Assembly (NCBI GenBank): GCA_005882905.1
Contig: VBBG01000095.1
Coordinates: 1 to 7,951, forward strand
Source: Candidatus Bathyarchaeota archaeon
Lineage (GTDB): Archaea > Thermoproteota > Bathyarchaeia > 40CM-2-53-6
Reading direction: 5' to 3'
DNA length: 7,951 bases
The position numbers were made by a program, and so were the translations under genes. The notes beneath the pieces are model-generated. The model ran no database searches and had not been told where the DNA came from. It saw only the letters and a list, made by a program, of their open reading frames with translations. The first letter of the stretch is position 1. Each line of letters starts with the position of its first letter. This document shows positions 1 through 5,872 of this stretch, piece after piece.

Positions 1-967
1 TTCGACTGGCTGATTGTCTCAGGGACTTGTAGACCTTGTTCCTCACGAATCCTCGTAATGCCTTCTCGAAGACTCTCCACTGTGGACTGTCATGTTCGAA
101 ATCGTTTCCTCCGGGAAGCCGTCGTAGGAAGTCGGCGTTGACCCAGCCCTGGATTCTGGACAGGCCATGGGTCCGGTACTGGTCTAGACCGAAGAACTGG
201 TGTTGGAGACAGGTGATGTGTTTCTGTTGAACACTTATTCCTGCCTCTGATATTCCGGCTCGGACCTTCGATATCGGCATTATCATGATCTCGCCCGTTA
301 TCCTTCCGTATTCCGTTGCAATGTTGACCGGAAGCAGCGTCGATCCTCTCAACTCCTCAGGCTTCACTTGCTCTCCATTGACAGAGACCTCGAAGGGTCC
401 GTATCCTCGAAGCGCAAGAACGTTGGCCCGGGCCAGCAGAGCTCTCCGGACATCTGCAGGATCAGGTTTCTTGATGAGTGAGCGAATGCGAATTCTCAAA
501 CCATCGTGATCCAGAGGCGCTTGGACGAGTCGAAGCGGTCTCCAAGTCGACTGGTCTATAGCGTCCCAGTGTTTGTCGATGAGGTTCTCCGTCAGAGTAA
601 TCGTGCGATCAAAACGGCCTCTGTGAACTTGAAGCTCCAACTCCTTACCAACAGTAAGCCAGGCAAGACTGCCCATACCGTAGGATTCACGTATCGGACG
701 CTTGTACTTGGGCGAGAAGCCCTCGTCAGTCAACTTCCCTTTGGTGAGAAACTCTCGCAACCCTGCGAGGTCCATGCCGTTCCCCCATTCCTCATACTCG
801 ATGGTGGACCCATTCTCTGGAATGCGAATCTCGACCTTGGTCGACTCGCCCCACATCCACGAGTTGACGACGAGCTCCACGAAGAACTGAGCAGCGTCAG
901 CATACTGGCGTCCGAGGGTTTTGATGATGCTCTTGTGAGTGTAGACCCTCAATTCCTCGTCTACCAT
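1..967 (-). CDS. GHKL-type ATPase (Hsp90/MutL/MORC-like), C-terminus outside the window
   Basis: Reading leftward from an ATG at 967, the frame stays open for 322 codons to the edge, so the gene is partial. The N-terminal third carries the signatures of a GHKL ATP-binding fold: an N-box at residues 31-36 (ELVVNS, with the presumed catalytic Glu31 and Mg-binding Asn35), a G1-like EWGNGM at 60-65, and a G2-like ESYGMGS at 94-100. A later block around residues 269-305 (SRIQGWVNADFL, then NDFEHDSPQW) resembles the second, S5-like domain of MORC-type and Hsp90-like ATPases. Such proteins are ATP-driven clamps acting on DNA or proteins; the client cannot be inferred here. Oddities: the usual Asp of DxGxGM is Glu, and Trp residues (WMW) replace the common DA after the N-box Asn-Ser. 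ATG 967 is the only ATG before an in-frame TAG upstream. The gene lies downstream of, and co-oriented with, the membrane protein gene at 1210-1884. Confidence 0.85.
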   Translation of the reverse strand, partial: MVDEELRVYTHKSIIKTLGRQYADAAQFFVELVVNSWMWGESTKVEIRIPENGSTIEYEEWGNGMDLAGLREFLTKGKLTDEGFSPKYKRPIRESYGMGSLAWLTVGKELELQVHRGRFDRTITLTENLIDKHWDAIDQSTWRPLRLVQAPLDHDGLRIRIRSLIKKPDPADVRRALLARANVLALRGYGPFEVSVNGEQVKPEELRGSTLLPVNIATEYGRITGEIMIMPISKVRAGISEAGISVQQKHITCLQHQFFGLDQYRTHGLSRIQGWVNADFLRRLPGGNDFEHDSPQWRVFEKALRGFVRNKVYKSLRQSASR

Positions 968-1152
968 AGGGTGGACAGTTCTAGCTGAATGAGAGGTTCT
1001 CCTCGACGCCAATGCTAGATTCTATTGTCGCATGGAATCTCGGCCGAATAATGGAATGATGTAACTCTTCTCAACAAGAATTGGAATCAGCGAATCCGTC
1101 CCGGAACGCCTCGATACCCCTTACGAATTCGAGGAGGCGCGCTTCAAGCAGG

Positions 1153-1209
1153 CACCAGCATGTTCCCCGCGATTCTCTAGACCTTCGCGAAGGGCCTCTC
1201 TTGCTGGTG
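1153..1209 (-). repeat. Inverted repeat with nested palindrome just after a stop codon
   Basis: CACCAGCA at 1153-1160 pairs perfectly with TGCTGGTG at 1202-1209. The 41-base interval contains a 12-base perfect palindrome, CCTTCGCGAAGG (1182-1193). On the minus-strand transcript this begins directly after the TGA (1212-1210) of the membrane protein gene, so it would fold as a long stem with a small inner hairpin in the 3' untranslated region. It could slow transcription or protect the mRNA end. There is no U-run after it, so a classic terminator is not supported, and chance pairing cannot be excluded. Confidence 0.35.
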
Positions 1210-1884
1210 TCAGCCCCCGAGAATTCGGGCGATGAGCTTGATCAGGGCAATGTAGAAGTTGCCCTCTAGGGGTCTGATGAATGGTCCAGCATCGAAGTAG
1301 GGCCTGAGGACCCAGGCCATCTGGGTCCCGACAAAGATTTGCACGAGAAGACCGAGGACGAAAGCGCTTGCCCAACGGCTATTAGAGTGGATGCTCTCCA
1401 TCCCCGAGACCTGGTAGGCTAGACCAGCGATGCCGGCGATGGCGAATATCCCCACGTTGAGGAGAACAGTGAACGCGTAGGTCGAGAAACCCTGTCCAGG
1501 CGTCGTGAGTGTGAAGAAGAGGCTCACCGGCACAAATGCGAGCAAGATTATGCTCATGATAGCGAAGCTGGATACGATGACCGCAGCTGTCTGCCGGAGG
1601 CTGATATCTCCCCCTGAGAAAGCGTCCAGAACGTAGTACGTGGGTAGTGCCACGTAGAGGCTGATGAGTAGGAGAAGCGGAATCTTGATGACGTCGTAGA
1701 GGATTTGAAGACCACCAGCGTAGGCTCCCATCGTGGCCCCGTAGATCGCTGCGAAGAGTATGGTTGCGAGGTTCGCGTTGAGAAGAAAGCTGTTAAGGTT
1801 CTCGCCGCTCTTGATCTTCGCAAGAACCTCCCTCCTCCGCCTTAGGAGATCCTCAGCTACCTTGAGAACCCCGACACCAGACAA
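1210..1884 (-). CDS. Five-span integral membrane protein, function unknown
   Basis: A 224-residue protein. A basic, amphipathic N-terminal helix (residues 6-25, with an RRRR run) is followed by about five hydrophobic spans at roughly 35-58, 67-87, 98-124, 136-158 and 171-193. After the last span comes a conserved-looking motif, GTQMAWVLRPY (186-196), then PFIRPLEGNFY (201-211) and an amphipathic C-terminal helix. From memory, a similar Gly-x-Gln-x-x-Trp-x-Leu-Arg-Pro-[FY] block with a following GNFY occurs in a widespread but uncharacterised family of bacterial and archaeal membrane proteins; no function is known to me. The start is a TTG at 1884: an in-frame TGA lies nine bases further upstream and no ATG or GTG lies between. 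The GHKL ATPase gene follows 242 bases downstream on the same strand, which is too far to argue for strict coupling. Confidence 0.85.
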   Translation of the reverse strand: MSGVGVLKVAEDLLRRRREVLAKIKSGENLNSFLLNANLATILFAAIYGATMGAYAGGLQILYDVIKIPLLLLISLYVALPTYYVLDAFSGGDISLRQTAAVIVSSFAIMSIILLAFVPVSLFFTLTTPGQGFSTYAFTVLLNVGIFAIAGIAGLAYQVSGMESIHSNSRWASAFVLGLLVQIFVGTQMAWVLRPYFDAGPFIRPLEGNFYIALIKLIARILGG

Positions 1885-1910
1885 GGACCTGATTCAAGTA
1901 TCATCATCGC

Positions 1911-1918
1911 ACTTTTAG
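1911..1918 (-). promoter_or_regulatory. TATA-like box for the membrane protein gene
   Basis: On the minus strand CTAAAAGT lies 27-34 bases before the TTG at 1884. That is the spacing expected for an archaeal TATA box feeding a leaderless or nearly leaderless transcript. It is the only A/T-rich hexamer close to the start. No experimental support is possible from sequence alone. Confidence 0.4.
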
Positions 1919-2097
1919 CGCTTGCCGAAACCGATCGGGAAAATGCCTCAGGAATTGTCTCAGAGAACGATCATGCTACGCTACCAGACCTCTCGAATAT
2001 TGGACCCCGCGCGTCCTTTCGACCTCGACGGGAGCGTATACAGGCCGGACCATTTTCCGAGCGGGGACAGGCATTGGGAACCGGGGTCTACGGACTC

Positions 2098-2154
2098 CAT
2101 CGAGAATCGCCATTTGATCGGCTATCGAGTATCGAGTTGTAGCTCGTCGCGATT
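2098..2154. repeat. Short repeat cluster (TATCGAG tandem, CATCGAG, AATCGC/GCGATT dyad)
   Basis: TATCGAG occurs twice back to back (2123-2129 and 2130-2136), with the one-base variant CATCGAG at 2098-2104. The tandem pair is flanked by an inverted pair, AATCGC (2105-2110) and GCGATT (2149-2154); CGAG/CTCG (2133-2136/2143-2146) pairs within it. This could be a protein-binding site or RNA structure in the divergent intergenic region. The units are short and may arise by chance. Confidence 0.25.
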
Positions 2155-2256
2155 GCAAGCAATACAGACCTAACGATATACACCACCGCTCAGGAGATAT
2201 TTTCGGACTTCGAAAGATTCATGATCGTCGCGTTCCAAACTCTTGAACAAGGTCAC

Positions 2257-2265
2257 GTATTTATC
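2257..2265 (+). promoter_or_regulatory. TATA-like box for the small zinc-ribbon gene
   Basis: GTATTTATC lies about 38-46 bases before the ATG at 2303. With a start of transcription about 25 bases downstream of the box, the mRNA would have a leader of roughly 15 bases. Confidence 0.35.
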
Positions 2266-2302
2266 ATGGAGACTAACTCTCCCAAAAATTTCTTGATGAA
2301 AA

Positions 2303-2503
2303 ATGGCAAATGGATCGGTTCAACGATCTGTGGAGAAGAATCTCTGCAGCAAGTGTTTGACCGTCCGAATGGGAACCAGGGTCAGAGGTGGATTCCTCTG
2401 CGAGGAGTGCGTTCGGGTCTTGATGATCCGGAAGCGGCTATGGGTCTACCCCGCAGAGTTCCGTTTCAGGGTCATTGTTGATGAGGGGCTCAAGAGGCGT
2501 TAA
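2303..2503 (+). CDS. Small four-cysteine zinc-ribbon-like protein
   Basis: A 66-residue basic protein with two CxxC knuckles: CSKC (Cys15, Cys18) and CEEC (Cys33, Cys36). The 14-residue spacer between them contains RMGTRVRGGF. This is the layout of a treble-clef or zinc-ribbon fold holding one zinc ion. The C-terminal 30 residues are rich in Arg, Leu and Val (RKRLWVYPAEFRFRV) and suggest a beta-strand extension, possibly for nucleic-acid or protein contact. An in-frame TGA ends four bases before the ATG, which fixes the start. Two other frames are open here, but only this one gives a cysteine pattern that looks selected. No neighbour is coupled to it. Similar tiny zinc proteins are common in archaea, usually without known function, so I assign none. 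Confidence 0.6.
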   Translation: MANGSVQRSVEKNLCSKCLTVRMGTRVRGGFLCEECVRVLMIRKRLWVYPAEFRFRVIVDEGLKRR

Positions 2504-2506
2504 CTA

Positions 2507-2535
2507 GGGCGCTAAACCAGAGCCCCTCCCATTGT
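2507..2535 (+). terminator. Possible weak terminator after the zinc-ribbon gene
   Basis: GGGCGCT (2507-2513) can pair with AGAGCCC (2519-2525) with one G/A mismatch and a five-base loop. It is followed by a pyrimidine-rich stretch (CCTCCCATTGTTTCC) and begins three bases after the stop codon. The T content is modest, so the call is tentative. Confidence 0.3.
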
Positions 2536-2751
2536 TTCCTTGAGCCATCGATCTAGAGAGTTGTCATCCCACAATTCGTCGTGAGATTACGTATATCTCA
2601 GGATAGCTATCGGGTACGCATGCCTCTTCTCCATGCCAATCATATGCAGTCATTGCAAACACTACCCGCAATTGTGATTTCTTTGGAGAAAATTGGCTGC
2701 GGCCGGCAGGAAAGTTCGATATTCGGTGTCCAACTTTTGATCAGGGACGAG

Positions 2752-2759
2752 TTTTTAGA
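2752..2759 (+). promoter_or_regulatory. TATA-like box for the four-span membrane protein gene
   Basis: TTTTTAGA lies 33-40 bases before the ATG at 2792, giving a predicted leader of about 5-12 bases. This fits archaeal promoter geometry. Confidence 0.4.
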
Positions 2760-2791
2760 CCCGGACCGGAAGTCTGGAATTTCGAAGAAAA

Positions 2792-3241
2792 ATGTTGAAG
2801 CAGATTGGACCTGAGTCGCTGACGGTTGCCTTCAAGCACTGGCAGAACCTGGCTGTGGGCACCGTGCTCATGGCCTTCAGTGCCTACCTCACGATCAGCG
2901 CCAAGAGCTACGTCACCAACACCACGACACAGCTTCAGGGATGGGCAATGCTAATCATCGCAGGCTACGCTTTCGCATCAGCGCTCTACCTGGGACTCTC
3001 AACACTCTCAGACCGCAGCCCTCTACCAGAGAGCCTTCCAGGAGTCATCAACAATTTCAAGGGCTTCATAGTCGCAGGCGTATTCTACGCCGTCGGATAC
3101 TTCCTGCTGAACATTGAGACGGCAACACTACCCGCGGACCAGACACTCTCTCAAGCGGCATCACTGATAATCGGCGGCGCCCTCTTCCTGACCGCAGTTG
3201 TTATCGCCGTCGCCACTGCCTTCACGAAACCCAAGAAGTAG
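2792..3241 (+). CDS. Four-span membrane protein, function unknown
   Basis: A 149-residue protein with four hydrophobic spans at about 18-37, 48-70, 90-107 and 120-144, and a short basic tail (KPKK). Loops are short: a Thr/Asn-rich loop after span 1 (YVTNTTTQLQG), a Pro-rich loop around 73-85, and LPADQTL between spans 3 and 4. There is no signal peptide beyond span 1 and no catalytic motif that I recognise. The ATG at 2792 is preceded by an A-rich stretch and a TATA-like box at suitable spacing, and no Shine-Dalgarno is present. It appears to be transcribed alone: a hairpin with a T-run follows the stop codon and the next gene has its own candidate promoter. The codon pattern, with mostly C or G in third positions, matches the neighbouring genes and supports it being a real gene. 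Confidence 0.8.
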   Translation: MLKQIGPESLTVAFKHWQNLAVGTVLMAFSAYLTISAKSYVTNTTTQLQGWAMLIIAGYAFASALYLGLSTLSDRSPLPESLPGVINNFKGFIVAGVFYAVGYFLLNIETATLPADQTLSQAASLIIGGALFLTAVVIAVATAFTKPKK

Positions 3242-3247
3242 TTCTAG

Positions 3248-3283
3248 GGCTCGCAGGCAACGAGCCTAAACACCCCTTTTTTT
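3248..3283 (+). terminator. Hairpin plus T-run terminator
   Basis: GGCTCG (3248-3253) pairs perfectly with CGAGCC (3261-3266) across a seven-base loop. A run of seven T follows at 3277-3283. It starts seven bases after the stop codon of the four-span membrane gene. In archaea the T-run itself drives termination; the stem resembles a bacterial intrinsic terminator. Confidence 0.6.
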
Positions 3284-3344
3284 CCTATCTTAAGATCTGC
3301 AATTGGATCAGGAAACGCCTAGATCATATCCCAAAACCCCAGAG

Positions 3345-3350
3345 CTTAAG
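3345..3350 (+). promoter_or_regulatory. Possible TATA-like box for the phosphoesterase/methyltransferase pair
   Basis: CTTAAG lies 14 bases before the first possible GTG start (3359) and 45-54 bases before the alternative starts at 3395 and 3404. If functional, transcription would begin near 3372, favouring the later starts. Another AT-rich hexamer at about 3289-3294 is an alternative. Confidence 0.25.
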
Positions 3351-3358
3351 ACGAGACA

Positions 3359-3889
3359 GTGGACCCTGCTCTGGAGACCTGCCGTTCACGAACGGTGTAT
3401 GATTTGACAAATATTGTAGTCATCTCCGACACTCATACCGATTCAATAGACGCCCTCCCAAGCGAACTGCTGGAAGAACTCTTACATGCAGATCTGTTTA
3501 TCCACGCAGGCGATTTCACCGGTAAACAGCTCGTCGACGACCTCCGCAGGCTAGGCAAACTCAGAGGCGTATATGGCAACATCGATGGACCAGAAGTTAG
3601 GCGCGAGCTTCCAGAGATCGACACAATTGAAGCTGGAGGCTTTAGGATAGGAGTGAACCATCCCGCTGAAGGCGGATCCCCTACCAATATCGAACAAAGA
3701 ATTCGACGGAAATTCCAGAATGTCCAGGCGATCGTGCATGGTCACAGCCATCGGACCAAGAACGAGGTAAAAGACGGTGTTCTCTGGTTCAATCCCGGAA
3801 GCGCTACGGGAAAATTCCCTGCGGTCAAGAAAAGCTATGGAAGACTGACTGTAGATGACGAGATAAGAGGAGAGATAATCGACATTTGA
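3359..3889 (+). CDS. YfcE/MJ0936-type metallophosphoesterase
   Basis: A calcineurin-like phosphoesterase of 176 residues, counting from GTG 3359. Metal-site motifs in order: SDTH (Asp24, His26), AGD (Asp52), GNID (Asn74), NHP (His101, the position where the family usually has an HG motif) and HGHSH (His129, His131). Known relatives are two-metal phosphodiesterases tested mainly on artificial substrates; the natural substrate is not known. The start is uncertain. GTG 3359 is the first possible codon after an in-frame TAA, but family members begin only a few residues before the SDTH strand. GTG 3395 or TTG 3404 would give a more typical N-terminus and fit the candidate TATA box better. The stop codon ends two bases before the methyltransferase ATG, so the two genes are probably co-transcribed. 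Confidence 0.88.
   Translation: MDPALETCRSRTVYDLTNIVVISDTHTDSIDALPSELLEELLHADLFIHAGDFTGKQLVDDLRRLGKLRGVYGNIDGPEVRRELPEIDTIEAGGFRIGVNHPAEGGSPTNIEQRIRRKFQNVQAIVHGHSHRTKNEVKDGVLWFNPGSATGKFPAVKKSYGRLTVDDEIRGEIIDI
3382..3395. promoter_or_regulatory. Operator-like dyad CCGTTC-AC-GAACGG
   Basis: Two perfect six-base arms separated by two bases lie just downstream of the candidate TATA box, where archaeal repressors often bind. The dyad overlaps the alternative GTG start at 3395. Six-base dyads of one given spacing are expected to occur a few times by chance in a window of this size, so the position is the main argument. Confidence 0.25.
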
Positions 3890-3891
3890 AA

Positions 3892-4827
3892 ATGCAAGAA
3901 ACGGCATTGGTCTCAACTGTCGAATCCAGAGTGTCATATGTAGAGAAGGGAAAATCTGGAGCGCGCCAGAACAAGCTTAACGAGCTGTCCGGTAAGGACT
4001 GGATCAAGTTCACGAAATCATGGTTTGTCCATCGACCCGAACCCCGAGGCGACCAGAAGATTCGGCATCCAGCCTCCTTTCCAGAATCCCTAGTTCGAGA
4101 GTTCATCCTCTTCTTCACGAAGAGCGGAGAGATAGTCATCGACCCGTTTCTGGGAACCGGAAGCAGCCTCGTAGGGGCTGTTGGGGCCGGCAGATCCGGA
4201 GTTGGATTTGAGATTGTGGCCAAATACGCTGAAATCTCAAAGAGACGCGTTGCCGACGCGTTGAACGGGAAGCGAGGTGGCGACGGTCCCGCGAGAAAGA
4301 AACAGTGCTGGGCCCAGGTGATTCAAGCTGATTCAAAGAAACTCTCGGAGACTTGGAAGAAAAAGGGATTTCCACCTGCTGATTATTGCATCACCTCTCC
4401 TCCATACTGGAACCAGCTGAAGAGGAACAGTATCCGTCAGAAGGGACGCGTGGTGAAGGGTCTAGACACAGAGTACAGCGACAATCCTGAAGAGATCGGC
4501 AACATTGAAGATTACACAAGTTTCCTGAATACGATGAAGCTCCTCTTCGACGAGGTCTACAAAGTGATGAAGCCAAACGGCTACCTGACCGTCATCACCA
4601 ACAACGTCTTCGCTCAAGGCAGAATGTACCCATTAGCCTTCGACACGGTCTCAATTCTCTCCCAAGAACCATACGCATGGACTCCCAAGGACGAGAGGGT
4701 TTGGTGTCAAGACGACAAGACGCTCCTCCCGCTGGGAGTCTACAATGCTTGGGTTGGTAACAGACACCACCAGTACTGTCTCATCTTCCGAAAGGAAGAA
4801 CCGGGATTTTCAACGGTTCGGAGCTAG
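3892..4827 (+). CDS. DNA methyltransferase (N4-cytosine/N6-adenine class), TSPPYW motif
   Basis: An amino-methyltransferase of 311 residues. An N-terminal block (residues about 28-45, LNELSGKDWIKFTKSWF) leads into HPASFPE (59-65, motif X), then DPFLGTGSS (84-92, motif I, S-adenosylmethionine binding) and GFEI (105-108, motif II). A possible acidic motif III follows (Asp147), then the catalytic TSPPYW (168-173, motif IV) and a final HHQYCLIFRK strand (282-291). SPPY is typical of N4-cytosine enzymes, although base specificity cannot be settled by motif alone. Motif order X-I-IV matches the gamma-type arrangement and differs from beta-class enzymes, where IV comes first. No long target-recognition domain is evident. 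ATG 3892 was chosen; a TTG at 3886 overlaps the upstream stop codon. No restriction enzyme gene is present, so it looks like an orphan methyltransferase paired with the phosphoesterase gene. Confidence 0.88.
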   Translation: MQETALVSTVESRVSYVEKGKSGARQNKLNELSGKDWIKFTKSWFVHRPEPRGDQKIRHPASFPESLVREFILFFTKSGEIVIDPFLGTGSSLVGAVGAGRSGVGFEIVAKYAEISKRRVADALNGKRGGDGPARKKQCWAQVIQADSKKLSETWKKKGFPPADYCITSPPYWNQLKRNSIRQKGRVVKGLDTEYSDNPEEIGNIEDYTSFLNTMKLLFDEVYKVMKPNGYLTVITNNVFAQGRMYPLAFDTVSILSQEPYAWTPKDERVWCQDDKTLLPLGVYNAWVGNRHHQYCLIFRKEEPGFSTVRS

Positions 4828-4852
4828 TTAGCACAAACCAGTCAAAAAAGGG

Positions 4853-4859
4853 CTTAATA
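4853..4859 (+). promoter_or_regulatory. TATA-like box of the purine operon
   Basis: CTTAATA lies 28-34 bases before the purS ATG at 4887, the classic archaeal distance for a leaderless or very short-leader mRNA. It sits in the only intergenic gap (59 bases) before the operon. No operator dyad is obvious. Confidence 0.45.
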
Positions 4860-4886
4860 CCGCTCGGGATTTAGTCGTACTTGCAA

Positions 4887-5150
4887 ATGTCCACTCGGAA
4901 CCACGTGATCGAGGTCATCGTTGAGAACAAGCCCCTAGCTCGAGACCCTGAAGGCGAAACGATACACCATAACTTGATCATGAAGGGCGGCTACAACCAG
5001 GTCACAGATGTCCGTGCGGGCAAACTACTTCGGATGACCGTCGAGGCCAGTTCTCCTGATCAGGCACGTGATCTGGTCAAGAGACTTTGCGATGATCTAA
5101 GAATATACAACCCCGCTGCTCATACCTGCCAGGTCAGAAACGTAGGATAA
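4887..5150 (+). CDS. purS: Phosphoribosylformylglycinamidine synthase subunit PurS
   Basis: A small subunit of 87 residues, the usual size for PurS. It bridges PurQ and PurL in the complex that converts formylglycinamide ribotide (FGAR), glutamine and ATP to formylglycinamidine ribotide (FGAM), the fourth step of de novo purine synthesis, in the cytoplasm. Family features are an early beta strand (VIEVIVENK), DPEGETI (20-26), VRAGK (42-46) and an Asn-Pro at 75-76 before the last strand. ATG 4887 gives the usual N-terminus; a TTG six bases upstream is in frame but would add only two residues. purQ begins seven bases after its stop codon. No Shine-Dalgarno is visible and a TATA-like box sits about 30 bases upstream, so it is likely the first gene of the operon. 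Confidence 0.95.
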   Translation: MSTRNHVIEVIVENKPLARDPEGETIHHNLIMKGGYNQVTDVRAGKLLRMTVEASSPDQARDLVKRLCDDLRIYNPAAHTCQVRNVG

Positions 5151-5157
5151 CAACCTC

Positions 5158-5871
5158 ATGAGCAGGGTCGCAGTAATACAATACCCGGGAAGCAACTGCG
5201 ACCTAGACGCGCTAGAAATTCTCCAGAAAGTAGAGAAGACAAAGGCGGAGCTAATCTGGCACAAGGATCTCAAAGGGGACAACTATGATGCGTACGTCTT
5301 GCCGGGTGGCTTCAGCTACGGCGACTACCTCCGCGCTGGCGCAATTGCGGCGACCAGCCCCAGCCTCAAAGTCGTCCGAGAGGCCGTGGATGAGAACAAG
5401 CCCGTTCTAGGAATATGCAACGGACTCCAGATACTTGTAGAGGCAGAAATGCTACCCGGAGCAGTCTTGCGGAACAGTGGACTGCGCTTCGTCTGTGCCT
5501 GGACCCGGTTAAGGGTCGAGACCACTCGAACACCTTTCACCACTCTAGCCCAGAAAGGACAAACGCTAAGGATTCCGATCGCTCACAACGAAGGCCGATA
5601 CTATCTTGACAGCAACGAGATTCGCGATCTAGAAAGAAACGAACAGATCGTGATGAGATACGTGAACGAAGAGAACGAGCCCACCGAAGACGCTAACCCC
5701 AACGGGTCCATAGACAACATCGCTGGAATATGCAACGAGAAAGGAAATGTCATGGGACTCATGCCCCATCCCGAAAGAGCCTCGCTCCGCGTTCTTTCAC
5801 CAGACGGTCAAGACGATGGCAGAATCATCTTTGACTCCATGATGAAAACATTGAACGCGGCCGGCGCGTAA
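5158..5871 (+). CDS. purQ: Phosphoribosylformylglycinamidine synthase subunit PurQ (glutaminase)
   Basis: A class I glutamine amidotransferase of 237 residues that hydrolyses glutamine and passes ammonia to PurL. Visible motifs: N-terminal VAVIQYPGSNCD; the GGFSYGD strand-turn (50-56) followed by YLRAGAIAA; the nucleophile elbow GICNGLQ with Cys87; and the His/Glu pair of the triad in MPHPERAS (His204, Glu206). The length matches stand-alone archaeal and Gram-positive PurQ, as opposed to the fused bacterial PurL. The start ATG lies seven bases after the purS stop codon, and the stop codon is one base before the next ATG. All three catalytic residues are present, so the enzyme should be active. 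Confidence 0.96.
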   Translation: MSRVAVIQYPGSNCDLDALEILQKVEKTKAELIWHKDLKGDNYDAYVLPGGFSYGDYLRAGAIAATSPSLKVVREAVDENKPVLGICNGLQILVEAEMLPGAVLRNSGLRFVCAWTRLRVETTRTPFTTLAQKGQTLRIPIAHNEGRYYLDSNEIRDLERNEQIVMRYVNEENEPTEDANPNGSIDNIAGICNEKGNVMGLMPHPERASLRVLSPDGQDDGRIIFDSMMKTLNAAGA

Positions 5872-5872
5872 A

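Larger units (their letters stand above)
1885..2302. other. Gene-poor divergent intergenic region
   Basis: These 418 bases separate the leftward membrane gene from the rightward zinc-ribbon gene, and each end carries a TATA-like box. Short open frames exist on both strands (plus 1922-2173; minus 2113-1976), but none has a recognisable motif. I found no tRNA-like T-arm and no convincing C/D or H/ACA box. The region holds a small cluster of TATCGAG/CATCGAG repeats. It may contain only promoters, or a decayed gene. Confidence 0.5.
2504..2791. other. Intergenic region with no supported gene
   Basis: These 288 bases carry a possible terminator at the left end and a TATA-like box at the right end. 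A 77-codon frame at 2581-2814 overlaps the next gene and has no recognisable features. A 14-codon frame beginning ATGCCAATC (about 2634) encodes a CSHCKH motif but stops at once. I see no RNA gene. Confidence 0.5.

Noticed and set aside
36..509. Two plus-strand open frames (36-230, 285-509)
   Set aside because: Both lie antisense within the GHKL ATPase gene and are Ser/Arg/Pro-rich, as expected for a shadow frame.
506..988. 160-codon plus-strand open frame
   Set aside because: It is antisense to the GHKL ATPase, whose minus-strand translation shows N-box, G1 and G2 motifs; the plus translation has no family features.
1055..1110. AATGATGT as a possible C box of an archaeal C/D RNA
   Set aside because: No CUGA D box at suitable spacing on the same strand and no terminal stem.
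1976..2113. 45-codon minus-strand frame starting at ATG 2113
   Set aside because: Third positions are G/C-rich like a gene, but the product has no motif, no start signal was found and the opposite strand is also open. Kept only as a possible remnant.
2221..2481. 86-codon frame overlapping the zinc-ribbon gene
   Set aside because: A different frame from the CxxC protein; its Gly/Arg/Pro-rich C-terminal half is typical of an out-of-frame reading.
2581..2814. 77-codon frame before the four-span membrane gene
   Set aside because: It runs into the membrane gene and carries no conserved feature; the region has promoter-like sequence instead.
3551..4223. Minus-strand frames opposite the phosphoesterase and methyltransferase
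   Set aside because: They are antisense to two genes with clear catalytic motifs, and the products lack recognisable domains.
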